A DNA stretch of 64,000 nt from Chamaecrista fasciculata (GCA_003254925.1 QANZ01043003.1:100944-164943); one strand, 5' to 3'. Numbered from the stretch's first letter, positions 51,741 through 63,107 are shown. Made by a program: numbers and translations. The notes: a model not told the origin generated them from the letters alone.

Positions 51741-52414
51741 ATCACGACCAATCCTAAGTCGTTAACGAAACACGTTTGAACGAATTAAGGGCCTGTTTGG
51801 CAGCCATCTCATTTCAAGTCAAGTTCATTTTATGGGATGAGATGAGATTAAGTTTGAATGGGATGAGATGAAATGATGTATTGGTGTTTGGGTGATTTTA
51901 GAGAAAATGATGTTAAATAGGGTGTGAAATTATATAAAAGGGTATGTAATGATTGTGGTTGGTTGAAATAGGTTTATGGATTTTTTTAATTTGTATAGGG
52001 GTATAAATGGTAAGAAATAGTGAAATGAGATGGAGATAATAAGATGAGATGATAGGTGTTTGGTTGTGTTTTAATTGAAATAATATTGAGATGAGATGAT
52101 ATTGAAAAGTGTGATATGCTATTGGAAAGTGTGAGGATGAGAAAATTTTGGATGAAGGGTTAGAGGTCAATCCAAGTGGATGAGATGATGGGCCAAAATG
52201 AAAATAATATTGGAATTATTTTTAAGAATACAATTTGGTCCATAAATTTGTACCGGTCCTATTAATCAATCCCTAACATGTGTAAATGATAACTTGGGGC
52301 TTACATGAAATCCCAATCATCAATAATCGGATCTATTTGTGAAATCCAACGAAAAAAATAACAAAGAATAGTTTGAGGACCATAATGCAAATAACAAAAC
52401 AACACAAAAATGTC

Positions 52415-52735
52415 TGGTCAATGGTTCATTTTGATCCAAAATGTATGCCCTAATATTCATTTGGTCCATTATGTTTCAAAATGTTCATATTGGTCCTAAA
52501 TGTTGGCAAAATGATTCATTTTGGTCCTAAATACTGGTAAAATGTTTTGTTTTGGTCCCAACTAGATAGAGAAAGTATTCTTCAAGAATAATACATAGCT
52601 CTAAACAAGCCATATTCAATAGTTGGGACCAAAATGAAACATTTTGCAAATATTTAGGAGCAATTTGAATATTTTGAAATATAATGGACCAAAATGAATA
52701 TTAAGGCATACATTTAGGACTAGATTGACCCTTTA
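52415..52735. mobile_element. Nested inverted-repeat MITE inside the Harbinger-like element
   Basis: The left arm has GGTCAATGGTTCATTTTGATCC and AAATGTATGCCCTAATATTC. The right arm holds the inverse, GAATATTAAGGCATACATTT and TAGATTGACC. The arms consist of TTGGTCC-type phrases. It is about 320 bp long. Confidence 0.65.
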
Positions 52736-52965
52736 ACCCTATATTTTTCCATCCTGTACATACACGTGGGCCATTTTGTATTTTCTCCATTCAAAACATT
52801 ACCGATATTAGATTTAGGAGTCTTTTAATTTGACAAAAAAATATGGATAGAGCCACTGTCCACATATATAGAACATATCCAAACTCAGAATAACCGAAAA
52901 CTGAAGAAAATACAATATCTGAGATTGTCTTATTTTATGCAAATTTCAGTAATTTTCTATCATTC

Positions 52966-53136
52966 CTCAATAAAAAGCTATATTGCTCAAGCAATAGAGT
53001 TTTACAGTTTATCTCTCTCTCCATCAATCACTCTCACATCAAAGTTTTATATTCAATTTTTGATTTGATAAAGAGAGAGATAGACTATAAAAAGTCCATT
53101 GCTTAAGCAATTGATCTTTTTATAGCATTACTCTTT
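52966..53136. mobile_element. Hairpin MITE with LTTGCTTAAGCAA-type palindromic motif
   Basis: The arms read ATTGCTCAAGCAATAGAG...TTTATCTCTCTCT on the left and, inverted, ATTGCTTAAGCAATGGAC...GTCTATCTCTCTCT on the right. The right-hand motif ATTGCTTAAGCAAT is itself a perfect palindrome. It lies inside the Harbinger-like element. Confidence 0.6.
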
Positions 53137-53689
53137 CTATAATAATATAAGAGACAAGTATGATTGAAGAATGAGGAATATTGCAACTAAAAAAATAATA
53201 ATATTATAAATTTTTTGTTTAATTAAATTAATATAAATTCTATATATATATAAATAAGAGTGTGTGTGGGGTGTGTGAAAGAGAGAGAGGTGTATGTGTG
53301 TGTGTGAGAGAGAGAAAGAGAAAAAGTGTGTGAGTGGAAAAGAGAAAAAAATGATGAGAAATGATAGATAGAGAGAGAAAATTATAAGTGTAATAAATAA
53401 GAGTATGTAAAATTACTATTTTGTCTAGTTCTTTTTTTATATTTGTATTAAAGTATAGGTAATTGTAGGTGTATAAGTAGGGATAGATTAGTAATTGTAA
53501 GAGAAAATGAGATGATGTTGTGAATGAGATGATAATATGGATAAGATGAGATGAGATGGAGGTTCAAAAAATACCCAATCATTACTGTTCCTTCAATCCT
53601 AAGATAAGATTAAAATTAAATAAGATGAGATTAGGATGAAGTGGTTCCCAAATAGGCCTAATACAGACTCAAATGGGTTGTGCTAGTTA

Positions 53690-53960
53690 TGCTTATCCTT
53701 AGTAGTATGCTGAGGTGTAAGTGAGGAATAAAAGATATTTGCTCAAATTTTAAGTACATTTGTTAGGAAAGTCAAAGTCTTAACCGCTGTACGTCTTGTC
53801 AAAAATTCTTTGTCTTTATTAAAATAATAGAATGACAAATCATTTTGTCACACAAATATTTTAAAATATAAACAAACGTATATTTTAATTTATTTCAATA
53901 ATTACTCACGTGTGTTTTGTTTTACTTCTTAAAACAGTCATCGGATCACGTGAATTTCCA
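53690..53960. repeat. Local repeat family, copy 3
   Basis: It carries CAAATTTTAAG, CATTTGTTAGGAAAGTCAAA, GTCTTGTCAAAA, GACAAATCATTTTGTC and AATATTTTAAAATATAAAC in the same order as the other copies. Confidence 0.65.
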
Positions 53961-54230
53961 CCAATCAAATTTCATTCACATGAATAACACTATCTGAGTG
54001 GAGGATTCTCTAATTTATTTTATTTCTTTCAAAGGTAAAAAGTGACAAATTCTTCAGTTTTGTACATTATAATTGGTAGTTTCACCTTTTTCTTCTTTTT
54101 CTTGACTTATTTAGAAGAGTCAAAATTTCTTATATGTTGTATTACTATGTTAGTATATGGAAATCAATGTGAGGACCAATCAAATAGCGAATGATAGAAA
54201 AGGACTTAGCTGTGCACATACCCAAGGGCC

Positions 54231-54237
54231 TATAAAT
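54231..54237 (+). promoter_or_regulatory. TATA box of the small two-exon gene
   Basis: TATAAAT about 50 bp before the start codon at 54282, followed by a CT/CA-rich leader (TTCTTCTTCATCTTC). Spacing is right for transcription starting near 54262. Confidence 0.65.
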
Positions 54238-54281
54238 TGTGATGTTTCTTCTTCATCTTCACATTCACATCAATTGCAAGA

Positions 54282-54732
54282 ATGGTGAGTAAGAGTCAGA
54301 AGAAGGCCTCAGTGTGCAGAGCACATGGAAGAACTAGGAAGATTTGCTGTGAAAGATGCATAGCAAAAATGGCTATCACAATGTACTCACCTGAAGGTAA
54401 TAACTAATAAGTCCTCCTTTAATATATCCCTTTATTCATTGATGATTATGATCAAATTGTGTACTAATCCCAAATGTTCTAACACATTGTATTGTTTTCC
54501 TTGGAGAGAAGGCTCCTATGCAGACTCTGCATTGAATGAACTATCAGATGCACAGGTTTTTTTACTGGCTCATTTGGTTCTTAATGAGCAAAAAGCAACA
54601 GAGAAACTGAAGAAACTGATGGGAATTCCATTCCAAAAGATGAACAAGGAGGAGATTACAGAGACGAAAGCAGAGTTGGAGAAATTTAATCAAGAAGTGC
54701 TCGAGCTTTTAGGAAAGATGTCCCTGAATTAA
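54282..54732 (+). CDS. Small protein of unknown family, two exons
   Basis: Exons 54282-54396 and 54512-54732 join CCTGAAG/GTAATA to GAGAAG/GCTCC in phase 1, giving 111 aa. I do not recognise the family. The N-terminal 38 residues are basic with four cysteines (C at about residues 12, 23, 24 and 27; text KICCERCIAK). The part MAITMYSPEG recalls the end of a MADS-type fold, but the sequence before it does not fit, so I do not claim a MADS protein. Residues about 40-111 are charged and predicted helical (SDAQVFLLAHLVLNEQKATE, then EEITETKAELEKFNQEVLEL), perhaps a coiled coil. No signal peptide is seen. A TATA box and leader stand just upstream, which argues for a real gene. Confidence 0.62.
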
Positions 54733-54739
54733 TGCGCTC

Positions 54740-55384
54740 GCTTATGAAAGATGCATGTGGATGATGGATGTGGTTATTGATATTTGCTATGAATTTCTGT
54801 CTTTCTGTTTTAAGTTTATGTTTTAGTTTCATATCATGTACTGTCGAAGTAATCGAATATTAATGAAGAAATAAGCATCTTTCACTAGTTATCTATATGT
54901 TTTTCTAAAAGTTTTGTATGATGTGTGGTACCACTCAACTGGCGAGAACTATAATAAAGCACAGAAGCTGGGAAGATCTATTTCCTTAAAAAAATAAAAC
55001 CTCAATAAAAATTCACATTGGATTATTTAAGATAATTTGTTTGAAGGTTCATCCTAGTTAATTTAAATTCTATTCATGTTACTCATCTAGTTATAGTGTG
55101 AGAGTCTCTTAATAAAGATAACTAAAATAAAAAATTTTAAAACTTAAAACTTTTACTTAAATAATACCGAATTGTTTACCATTTAAACTAACCCATATAA
55201 CCATATTAGTACCTTTCATAGTCTTTCAATTAGTTTACCAAAAAAAAGTCTTTCAATTAGATAACTAAAGGCAATTTTCTCTCTTTGTATTAAAAAAAAA
55301 ACATGTGGGAGAAAATGAAAATTTTAACCTTAGTTTCTTTAAGATTCCATTAAATATAAGTATTTTCATCATTCCTGTAAACAA
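54740..55384. other. Intergenic AT-rich region
   Basis: The 3' flank of the small gene, then AT-rich DNA without a recognised feature. Confidence 0.4.
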
Positions 55385-55660
55385 GTTGTATGTTGAAGTG
55401 TTAGTGGCCAAGAGGAAGATACATACTCAAATTTTAAGGAGTGTTTTTGTTAAGAAATTCAAAGTTTTAAACATTTAACGTCATGTCAGAAAAATTATAT
55501 ATATATATTAAAAAAAATAGTATGACAAGTCATTTTGTCGCATAAAAATATTTTAAGGAGTGTATTTGTTAGGAAAGTCAAAGTCTTAAGCATTTAACGT
55601 CATGTCAGAAACTGTCTATATATTAAAAAAAATAATATAAAAAAATAAAGTAATATAAAA
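55385..55660. repeat. Local repeat family, copies 4 and 5 in tandem
   Basis: Two tandem units of about 115-120 bp. Each has AAGGAGTGT(A/T)TTTGTTA, AACGTCATGTCAGAAA and an A/T-rich end. Copy 4 also has GACAAGTCATTTTGTCGCA. They abut the left end of the large MULE. Confidence 0.7.
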
Positions 55661-55739
55661 AAATAATATAGTCCGAGTATCCCTGCCGACTCGGTTGACT
55701 GATTTTTTTGGGACACTCGAACTGCGTCCGAGTGTCCCA

Positions 55740-55811
55740 AAAAAAATTTGAACCCCACGAATCACGCGGTGCCACGTGGCACCGCATGATTGGTGCGGTT
55801 CAAATTTTTTT
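55740..55811. repeat. 72-bp palindrome in the left MULE repeat
   Basis: Centred between 55775 and 55776 on the perfect 20-mer GCGGTGCCACGTGGCACCGC, which holds a CACGTG G-box. Of 36 base pairs, 33 match; the mismatches are 55765/55786, 55759/55792 and 55755/55796. A second small palindrome, GACCGTTC-TTT-GAACGGTC, follows at 55812-55830. Confidence 0.92.
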
Positions 55812-55858
55812 GACCGTTCTTTGAACGGTCAAAAAAGAAATTGATTGTGGAGGACACA

Positions 55859-55866
55859 TATAAAAA
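55859..55866 (+). promoter_or_regulatory. TATA box in the left MULE repeat (drives the transposase)
   Basis: TATAAAAA about 83 bp inward of the palindrome centre. The right repeat has TATTTAAA at a similar place. Both precede GA-rich leader exons. Confidence 0.6.
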
Positions 55867-56912
55867 GGGAGGGTGGGGGTGGGTAATATAGGGTAGAGAA
55901 AGAGTGAAAATTGGTGAGGGTGAGAGACTTTAAAAAAGGAGAGTAAGAGTAAGGGAGAAAGAAGAAGGAGGAGGAGGAGAATGAAGAAGAAGAAGGAAAA
56001 ATAGGTAAGTAAAATTTTTGGTATTGTTAATTATTTTTAGTTAATTTTTTAATTTCGATTTTTTTAAAAAATAATTTAAGAGTTAAGTATATAATTTTAA
56101 ATAATGTTAGTTGATATTTTGATATGTTAATGTTTGTGATTGTTGTAGATAATTTGTTAGATAATGTATTAGTAAAAATACTTAGATTAAGTCATTTAAT
56201 TTAGTAGATATTGTTAACTTTTTTTATTTTATATCTAATGTGTATTATTTTTTAATTATGTAGAAAAGGATAAAAAAAGATCAACAAGGAGGAAGAAGAA
56301 AAAGGAGATAAAAAGAAGATTAAGAGGTAAGTATATATTTTTTAAGATATAGTTTACATTTTTTTAAGATGATTTTGATTTGTTAGTTAATTTTTTAACA
56401 ATTTTTTGTAATATTAAATACTTGTAGTTATTTTTTATTTTAAAAAAATTAATTTCGAATTTATTTATTATTAATTTCGAAAATATTTTTTTTTTATTAC
56501 TAACTAATGTGTTTTATTTTTTTAATTATTGTAGACATCCTTAATAATTTTGTTAGATGATTTTTTTTTGGATACAATGTTAGATGATTCTTTATATAAG
56601 TTATTATTAGATAATTTTGTTAGATTAAGTTATTTTAATTTAGTAGATAGTTTAAGATTTTTTATTAAGTTAAATTGTTAGGAATGTTAGGTCATAAAAA
56701 AAATGTTTAATAATATTTGATAACATTAGTTATTTTTTAGATTAAGTTATTTAATTTAGTAGCTAGTTGATGAAAAAATTGTATTATTAAAAACGTTTAA
56801 TAATATTAAACAATGTCAATTATTGTTGTTTAGATCATGTTGATACAATAAAATTTTGTATTATGTTAACTTTAGATGATAATTTAATTTTAATTTTGTT
56901 AATTTCAGAAAA

Positions 56913-59231
56913 ATGTCAACAAGACTTAGAGCTACACTCTATAGTCGTGGAACAATTTGTACCGGTGAGAATGGGTATTATTTTCAATGTGAACGGCCAA
57001 AACTCATTTTGTTGCCTCCTAGTATTACGTTTGAAAGATTGAAGGGAGTGATCAGAGAGAAGCTTCTTCTTTCTCCTTATGAACACATCACTTCGGTTGT
57101 GTATAGACAACCAGAATGTGTACTTAATTCATCAGTTAAGTACGAAATTTTCTACGTAGAGGGTGAGGATGATATGGAGGCAATGTTGGATTTACACAGC
57201 GTGTTCGCTCTTCAACTCCCGTCACTTGAGTTGTATGTGGATGTTACAGAAACGTCAATTGATTTGAACACCGATATGACACGGATCCTGAGCCTTTTGA
57301 TGCAACGGATCCCGATCAAGAACTACGTATTGGGACGGTGTTTCCGACAAAGAATGAATTCAAGCGAGCCGTCAAAATGTTTTCCATTAGGTCTGGCCGA
57401 GATTTCACAATGTTAAAGTCGGGTGCCAAAGCTGAAGAGTACAGATGCACACACTATGTATAAGCGCCTCATAATTGCCCGTGGAGGATTAGGGCTGCTA
57501 TTTTGAAAGACACTAGACTAGACATTGGACAATCACTAGGATGGGAGATTCTTACACTTGTGTTGTACCGCGTCCTGAACATGATAAAAAGCAAGATCAT
57601 CGAAAACTTGATTCAGATGTCATCGCATCACACATTGTAGGGCTGGTTAGCGATCACCCAAAGACTTCCGGACCACAGATACAACAAGTGATGTACTCTC
57701 AATTTAAATATCATGTCTCTTATAATAAGGCATGGAGAGCAAAATACAAAGCACTGAAAATTGCTTTCGGTGACTGGGAGTCGTCATACGCCCGTCTTCC
57801 TATATTCCTTCAAGCCGCTTTTCGAGCAATGCCCGGAACAATTTATGAATTTGATGTGAAGCAGTTGCCACTTGATCCTACTTCAGCCCAATTCCATCGT
57901 GTGTTCTGGGCTTTTAGACCCTGCATTGATGCTTTTCCTCACCTGAAACCGATAGTGCATGTCGACGGGACTTGGCTTTACGGTAGATACAAGTAGACGT
58001 TGCTAATTGCCTGCTCTCAAGATGGTGATAGGAAAATTGTACCACTAGCGTTTGCAATTGTCGAGGGTGAAACATGTGCGGCATGGAAGTTTTTCCTGAC
58101 AAGATTGCGAGAACATGTTATAGGCACGAGGCAGGGAGTGTGTCTCATTTCTGATAGGGGTGACGGGTGCATTGAAGCTGTGAAGGACCCGGCTTGCAGA
58201 TGGCAGCCTCCTCTTGCACACCATGTGTTTTGTGTTAGACATCTTGTCAGCAATGTCAGGACGAAGTTCGGGAAGAAGGATGGGAAGAAGGATAATAAGT
58301 GGCTTAAGAAAGCTGTCCAAGACATAGGTATGTTATATTAAATTAAATATATCTTTATGATTACGATTACTATGCAAATCATGTACTAACATTTTGAAAT
58401 TTTAATGCAGGTTACGAAATGCGGCGGTCAAAGGCGGATGCTTTGTTGAGAGGCCTGCAGTTGGCCTATAAGGAATGCTACAATTACTTGCCTCCGAGGG
58501 AGACGTGGATGCAATCATATGACGAGGGTCGTCGTTACACCCATATGACGACAAATTTGGTTGAATGCATCAACGGCGTGTTTAAGGGCTTTCGAAAGTT
58601 ACCTATAATCGGTGTCGTCAAAGGCTCATACTACTAGTTGAATAGGTGGTGGAACGAACGTTGCCTCACATATGGTGCTCAAAGGAACTCCAGCAAGGGA
58701 TTCTCTGAAACGGTTATGAATTCAATGACACGACACCTAAATCGTGTAAATTCAATGCGAGTTGTAGAATTCAATGCGGAAAATCTTTCGTTCGAGGTGG
58801 AGGAGGGTTACAATCACAATACTCATCGAGTTGGCCGAAAATTTATAGTGGAGCTGCGAGCCGGTAGATGTGATTGTGGAGCTTTTCAGGCACACCATTA
58901 CTCGTGTGTGCATGCTGTAGCAGCTTGTAGGCGTAACGGATGGGACGCATTCGATTGGGTAGATCCAGTCTTTCGCTTGGACACGATGTTGCAAACACAT
59001 GGAACCCCTTTTGTGCCCCTTGGTGACGAGGATAGTTGGCCGGAATATAGAGGTCCCACCCTAAAGCCGAATCCCGCATTCAGGAGAGACAAGAAAGGTC
59101 GACCGAAGGATTCACGAATCCACAACGAAATGGATGACAGAGAAGTAGATCCGCCAGTCCAGTTGTGTAGCATATGTAGGAACCCCGGACACATTAAGAA
59201 CAATTGTCCACATCGAGCTAGATACTTGTAA
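56913..59231 (+). pseudogene. mudrA-like: MULE transposase (mudrA-like), disrupted
   Basis: Mutator transposases cut and paste elements by binding the inverted repeats. In order: MuDR N-terminal domain from ATG 56913 (ICTGENGYYFQCERPKLILL and ITFERLKGVI), the DNA-binding MuDR region (GTVFPTKNEFKRAVKMFS), the catalytic core with Asp in HVDGTWLYG (codon 57964), Asp in LISDRGDG (58153) and Glu in TTNLVECINGVF (58563), a SWIM zinc finger (CDCGAFQAHHYSCVH, about 58868-58912) and a CCHC zinc knuckle (CSICRNPGHIKNNC). One intron runs 58328-58410. Damage: frame changes at about 57275 and about 57520, and in-frame stops at 57461, 57994 and 58635. All three catalytic acids remain. The ATG directly follows an intron acceptor TTTCAG. 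This copy is presumed inactive. Confidence 0.92.
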
Positions 59232-59553
59232 TTTTTTTCTTCAGTTGTAGACATTTGTAACTTTGGAGTTTGTATGCAACTTGGAACTGTTTATAATGGT
59301 AGTTAAATTGTTTGGACGCAACTTGTAACTTTGATGTTTTTTTTCCTTTAATGTTAGTTAATGGTTGGTATGTTTAATAATAATATATTTAAAATTAATA
59401 ACATTAAAAATATTCTAGAAATGATAAAATAAAAGAACATTCATTAACACTTAGTTTAGGTGATTACAATGTCAAAATAACATTAAGGACATCATGGTAA
59501 ATGAATTCCATAAGTAGTATATCTTAAGGACACTTGCTTCCGAGTCTGAACGG
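59232..59553. other. Convergent intergenic spacer of the MULE
   Basis: About 320 bp between the stop codons of the transposase and the PMD gene. AT-rich, presumably the overlapping 3'UTR and terminator area. Confidence 0.5.
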
Positions 59554-61829
59554 TCATCTTCGTGATCTTCGTGATCCCTGTGACCCCTGTGATGCATGTG
59601 ATCCTCGTGACCCTATGACATTTAAATAAAAATTAAATTAAATAATGTTTAATTAATGATACATTTAAATTAAATTTAAATTTTTAACAATACTAAAATT
59701 TAAACATTACCTTGAGGTTGTGGTGGATATTGAGCCTTATCACCCTGATCCTCGTGTGTAAAAGTATTCAGATATCTTTGTATAGAGCTACTTTCCTGGT
59801 CTAGGTTTCCAATGATCAAGTTTGTAAACGGGCTAGCAAAAGAAGTCGGGTCACCATAAGTAGGCGGGCCGGCAAAAGAAGACTGACCAACATGAAAGGA
59901 ATGCCTAGACGACTCATGAAACGATCCTCGAGTCAGTTCCTTATTTGCAGGCGATGATGGCACATAAGAGGAATGCCTAGGCGGCTCATCATGTGCTTGC
60001 GATGGCTGGCTATAAATATTCTCTGTTGGCTCTCGTAAGCTCTGGTACCCCTCTCGCCGTCGTTGTCTTGGTGGATTTGGCTGGATTTCCGGCCTAGGTA
60101 CTTCTGGTGGCCTAAGTGCTTGTTGTACTTGCTCCGTGAAGTGGTTATTAGGCTCTCCCAATGCTATTTGCATTTTTGTTATTTGTTTGGTTAAAAAGTC
60201 AACGTATTGGGGCGAAACCAATCCGGAATCTACCATTTCCACAGTTCGCTCACGGAGGTCGTCAAGTTCATCAACCTATACATATAAAGACATGAACAAA
60301 AATTAATTATGAGTAAAAATTAAATAAATCAACCAAAAAAAATTCATTATGATTTTCTTACCACATAACCCGATGATGCACTCCGTGGGTTGATCCACCG
60401 TGGTGTGACGCTTCTGTACCATTTCATGTATTCAGAATTCTTGTGCAATGGTTCATCCCACAGAGGCAATCCTGAGACCCTCTGGTATATATCCCACATA
60501 CTCAGCCAATAACGATGTTCAACCTCCCAATCATTGTCGATTCGACCTTTAAGAGTTATCCCATGAACATTGTAATAGTCCAAGTCCATTGGAGGATCAG
60601 GAAGCGACTGATCCATCCCAAACTGTCGAAGGACACGATCAGGATGGTGCCACTCGATAATATGCATGCATATGAGTGGACAAGAGGAACACCACATAAG
60701 TGGATTTCGCATGCAGTACTCGGGAATCAGCTCCTGAGAATGATTGTATGGCGTCCATAAGAACTGTAAAAAAAAATTGTTAGTGTATGATTGTAAAATG
60801 AAATATTTCAAAAGTTCGTAGTTAATATTGTTACACATACGTCCGTATGATCCAGCGCATCAAAATATTGACGGTAAAAAAGAAAAACCATCGTTGGTGG
60901 CTTAGCCTCTTTATGTACTCGGCCCCACCTACAAAACGAGGATCACCATAAGTATTGTGATTGAAAATTAAGAAGCATAAGAGAAAGGATACCATATATA
61001 TACAATTAAACACATACCGACGTCCCAAAGGTGGTAGTGCACAGTTCAGAGCCAGAAGCGGGTCCGTATTGTCCTTCATTTCCTTCATTTTCGGAGCTAA
61101 TCTCTTTTTGGTTGACATTCGTGCAATTACACATCTCCCGAAACAAGAATGCCAATGCAGCCCCGCCCCAACAATACGCCCCACATCGGTCGATGTCTTG
61201 TAGGAATGGTAGGTACATGAGATTTACGTCTTTGGTTGATTTATCACATATCAACCATGCACCTATCAAACGTAATATATATGCTCGAGTGCACCGCTCC
61301 AACTGTTCTTCTGTTGCATTCGGCGGAATCTCACCGAATGTGTCAGTTAACCACTGTATGGATACCCGCTGTCCCGTCATAGCCCCTGCACCGTGCGTGA
61401 CCCGCACCACTGCCTATATTTATCTTTGGTTTTCCCAATAACTGGCATACCATCACATGGTAGCCCTAATAGAATGGAGACGTCTTGGAGAGTGATTGTG
61501 CACTCTCCATGAGGCATGTGGAACGTATGTGTCTCCTGTCTCCATCGTTCCAGTAAAGCGGAGACGAAGGCACTCTCAAACTTGAATAGGACAAGGCGAG
61601 AGACCCCGTAGAATCCAGCCCGCATCAAATAAGGGACGAGAGCTGGTGGCGGGTTACCGCTGCTGATGTGTTCAAAAGTTCATCTGCGCGGTTCTAGGTT
61701 ACGGTCCTGCACGTCTCCGTTCCATATATGTTGCGATACATGTCTTGTCTGCAGCCCGAGAATAGAAGGGTCAACTGGACTTGGGTCAACAACACTTTCT
61801 TGACGTTCTCTCCGTTCTCTCCTCTCCAT
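59554..61829 (-). pseudogene. Plant mobile domain (PMD, MAIN-like) gene of the MULE, disrupted
   Basis: PMD (aminotransferase-like) proteins occur as host genes (MAIN, MAIL1 and the PP7-long-form phosphatase relatives in Arabidopsis, linked to genome integrity and transposon silencing) and inside transposons. Exons, minus strand: about 61829-61022, 60928-60841, 60763-60362, 60275-59711, 59612-59554. Family motifs: THTFHMPHGECTITLQDVSI and LLGLPCDGMPV, RAYILRLIGAWL, DRCGAYCWGGAALAFL, the RRWGRVHKEAKPPTMVFLFY stretch across the 60928 splice, CPLICMHIIEWHHPDRVLRQ and FG. A disordered tail rich in Pro, Ser and Arg follows (RPPEVPRPEIQPNPPRQRR), ending in a Ser-Arg-Gly run. Damage: an in-frame TGA after NLEPRR near 61688, a frameshift at about 61395 and another in the first exon near 61060. 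Later exons are in phase. Confidence 0.88.
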
Positions 61830-62994
61830 TGTTCCTACAGCTTGGGGTTTTTTTTTTTGGCCAACTACAGTTTGGATTAGAAGCTATAAGATAAGCACTT
61901 ATGAGGTTAAAAATTTAAAAATCCATAAGATAAACAATGACCTAAAACAATTATTTAAGACAATTATATCATTGTATAATATTATTAAACATTTTTAATA
62001 ACAAAAATTCTTCACAAACTATCTACTAAATTAAATAACTTAATCTAAACAATACCTAATGTTAACTTAATCCAACAAAATTATCTTATAATAACTTATA
62101 TAAAGAATCAACTAACCAAATTATTAACAATGTCTACAACAATTATATCAACATAATCTAAAAAATACCTACTATTGTCTAATATTACTAACCATTTATA
62201 TTAACTAACATTCTTAACAATTTAACATAATAAAAATTCTTAAAACCATCTAATAACTTTTCTAAAGAATCATCAAATAAAATTATTAACAAGGTCTAAA
62301 ACAATTATATCTCTTTAATCTAAAAAATAAATAATATTGTCTAATACATTATCTATCAAATTATTTACAAAAATCACAAACATCAACAAATTAAAATATC
62401 AACCAAAATTATTTAACAAAATGTACTCTTTATTTTAAAAATTATTTACTTACCTCTGGATCTTCTTTTTATCTTCTTTTCCTTCTTCCTCCTTGTTAAT
62501 CTTTTTTATCTTCTAAATAATTAAAAAAATAAGACACATTAGTTACAAAATTAAAAATTTTTTTTTTTGAAATTAATATAAATGAATTCGAAAATAATTT
62601 TTTTGTAAATTAAAAATATCTACAAGTATTTCATATTACAAAAAATTTGTTAAAACTTAACTAATATATTATCTAACAAATTATCAACAATAATCACAAA
62701 TATTAACAAATCAAAATATCAACTAACATTATTAAAATATCAACCAAGATTATTTAAAATTATATACTTAACTCTTAAATTATTTATAAAGTATAATTTT
62801 CGAAAAAAAAAATATTTTCAAAATAAAAAATAATTTTCGAAATTAAAAATTTAATTAAGAATAATCAACAATACCAAAAATTTACTTACCAATTTATTTT
62901 CTTCTTCCTTCTCCTCCTTCTTTCTTCTCTCACTTTCTCTTTTTTTCACTCTCTACCCCACTTCCCTTTACCCCATCCCTGTTACCCCTCCCCC

Positions 62995-63002
62995 TTTAAA
63001 TA
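62995..63002 (-). promoter_or_regulatory. TATA-like box in the right MULE repeat (drives the PMD gene)
   Basis: On the minus strand TATTTAAA stands about 70 bp inward of the right palindrome centre and before a GA-rich leader that ends in a GTAAGT donor. It mirrors the left repeat. Confidence 0.5.
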
Positions 63003-63035
63003 AGGGTTCTTTTTGACCGTTCGGTTGAACAGTCA

Positions 63036-63107
63036 AAAAGAATTTGAAATCCGCGAATCATGCGGTGCCATGTGGCACCGCGTGATTTGCGGATTTCAAT
63101 TTTTTTT
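63036..63107. repeat. 72-bp palindrome in the right MULE repeat
   Basis: Centred between 63071 and 63072 on GCGGTGCCATGTGGCACCGC. About 31 of 36 pairs match. The arms beyond the core differ from those of the left copy but still pair with each other. Confidence 0.9.

Larger units (their letters stand above)
51789..53658. mobile_element. PIF/Harbinger-like non-autonomous element with nested insertions
   Basis: The left end is GGGCCTGTTTGGCAGCC and the inverted right end is GGCCTATTTGGGAACC, with TAA on each side (51786-51788 and 53659-53661). Subterminal GATGAGATGAGAT iterations are present at both ends. At nearly 1.9 kb it is long for a MITE, in part because smaller inverted-repeat elements lie inside it. 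No transposase is visible. Confidence 0.75.

Noticed and set aside
54282-54396. MADS-box domain
   Set aside because: Only MAITMYSPEG resembles the MADS core; the preceding residues and spacing do not fit.
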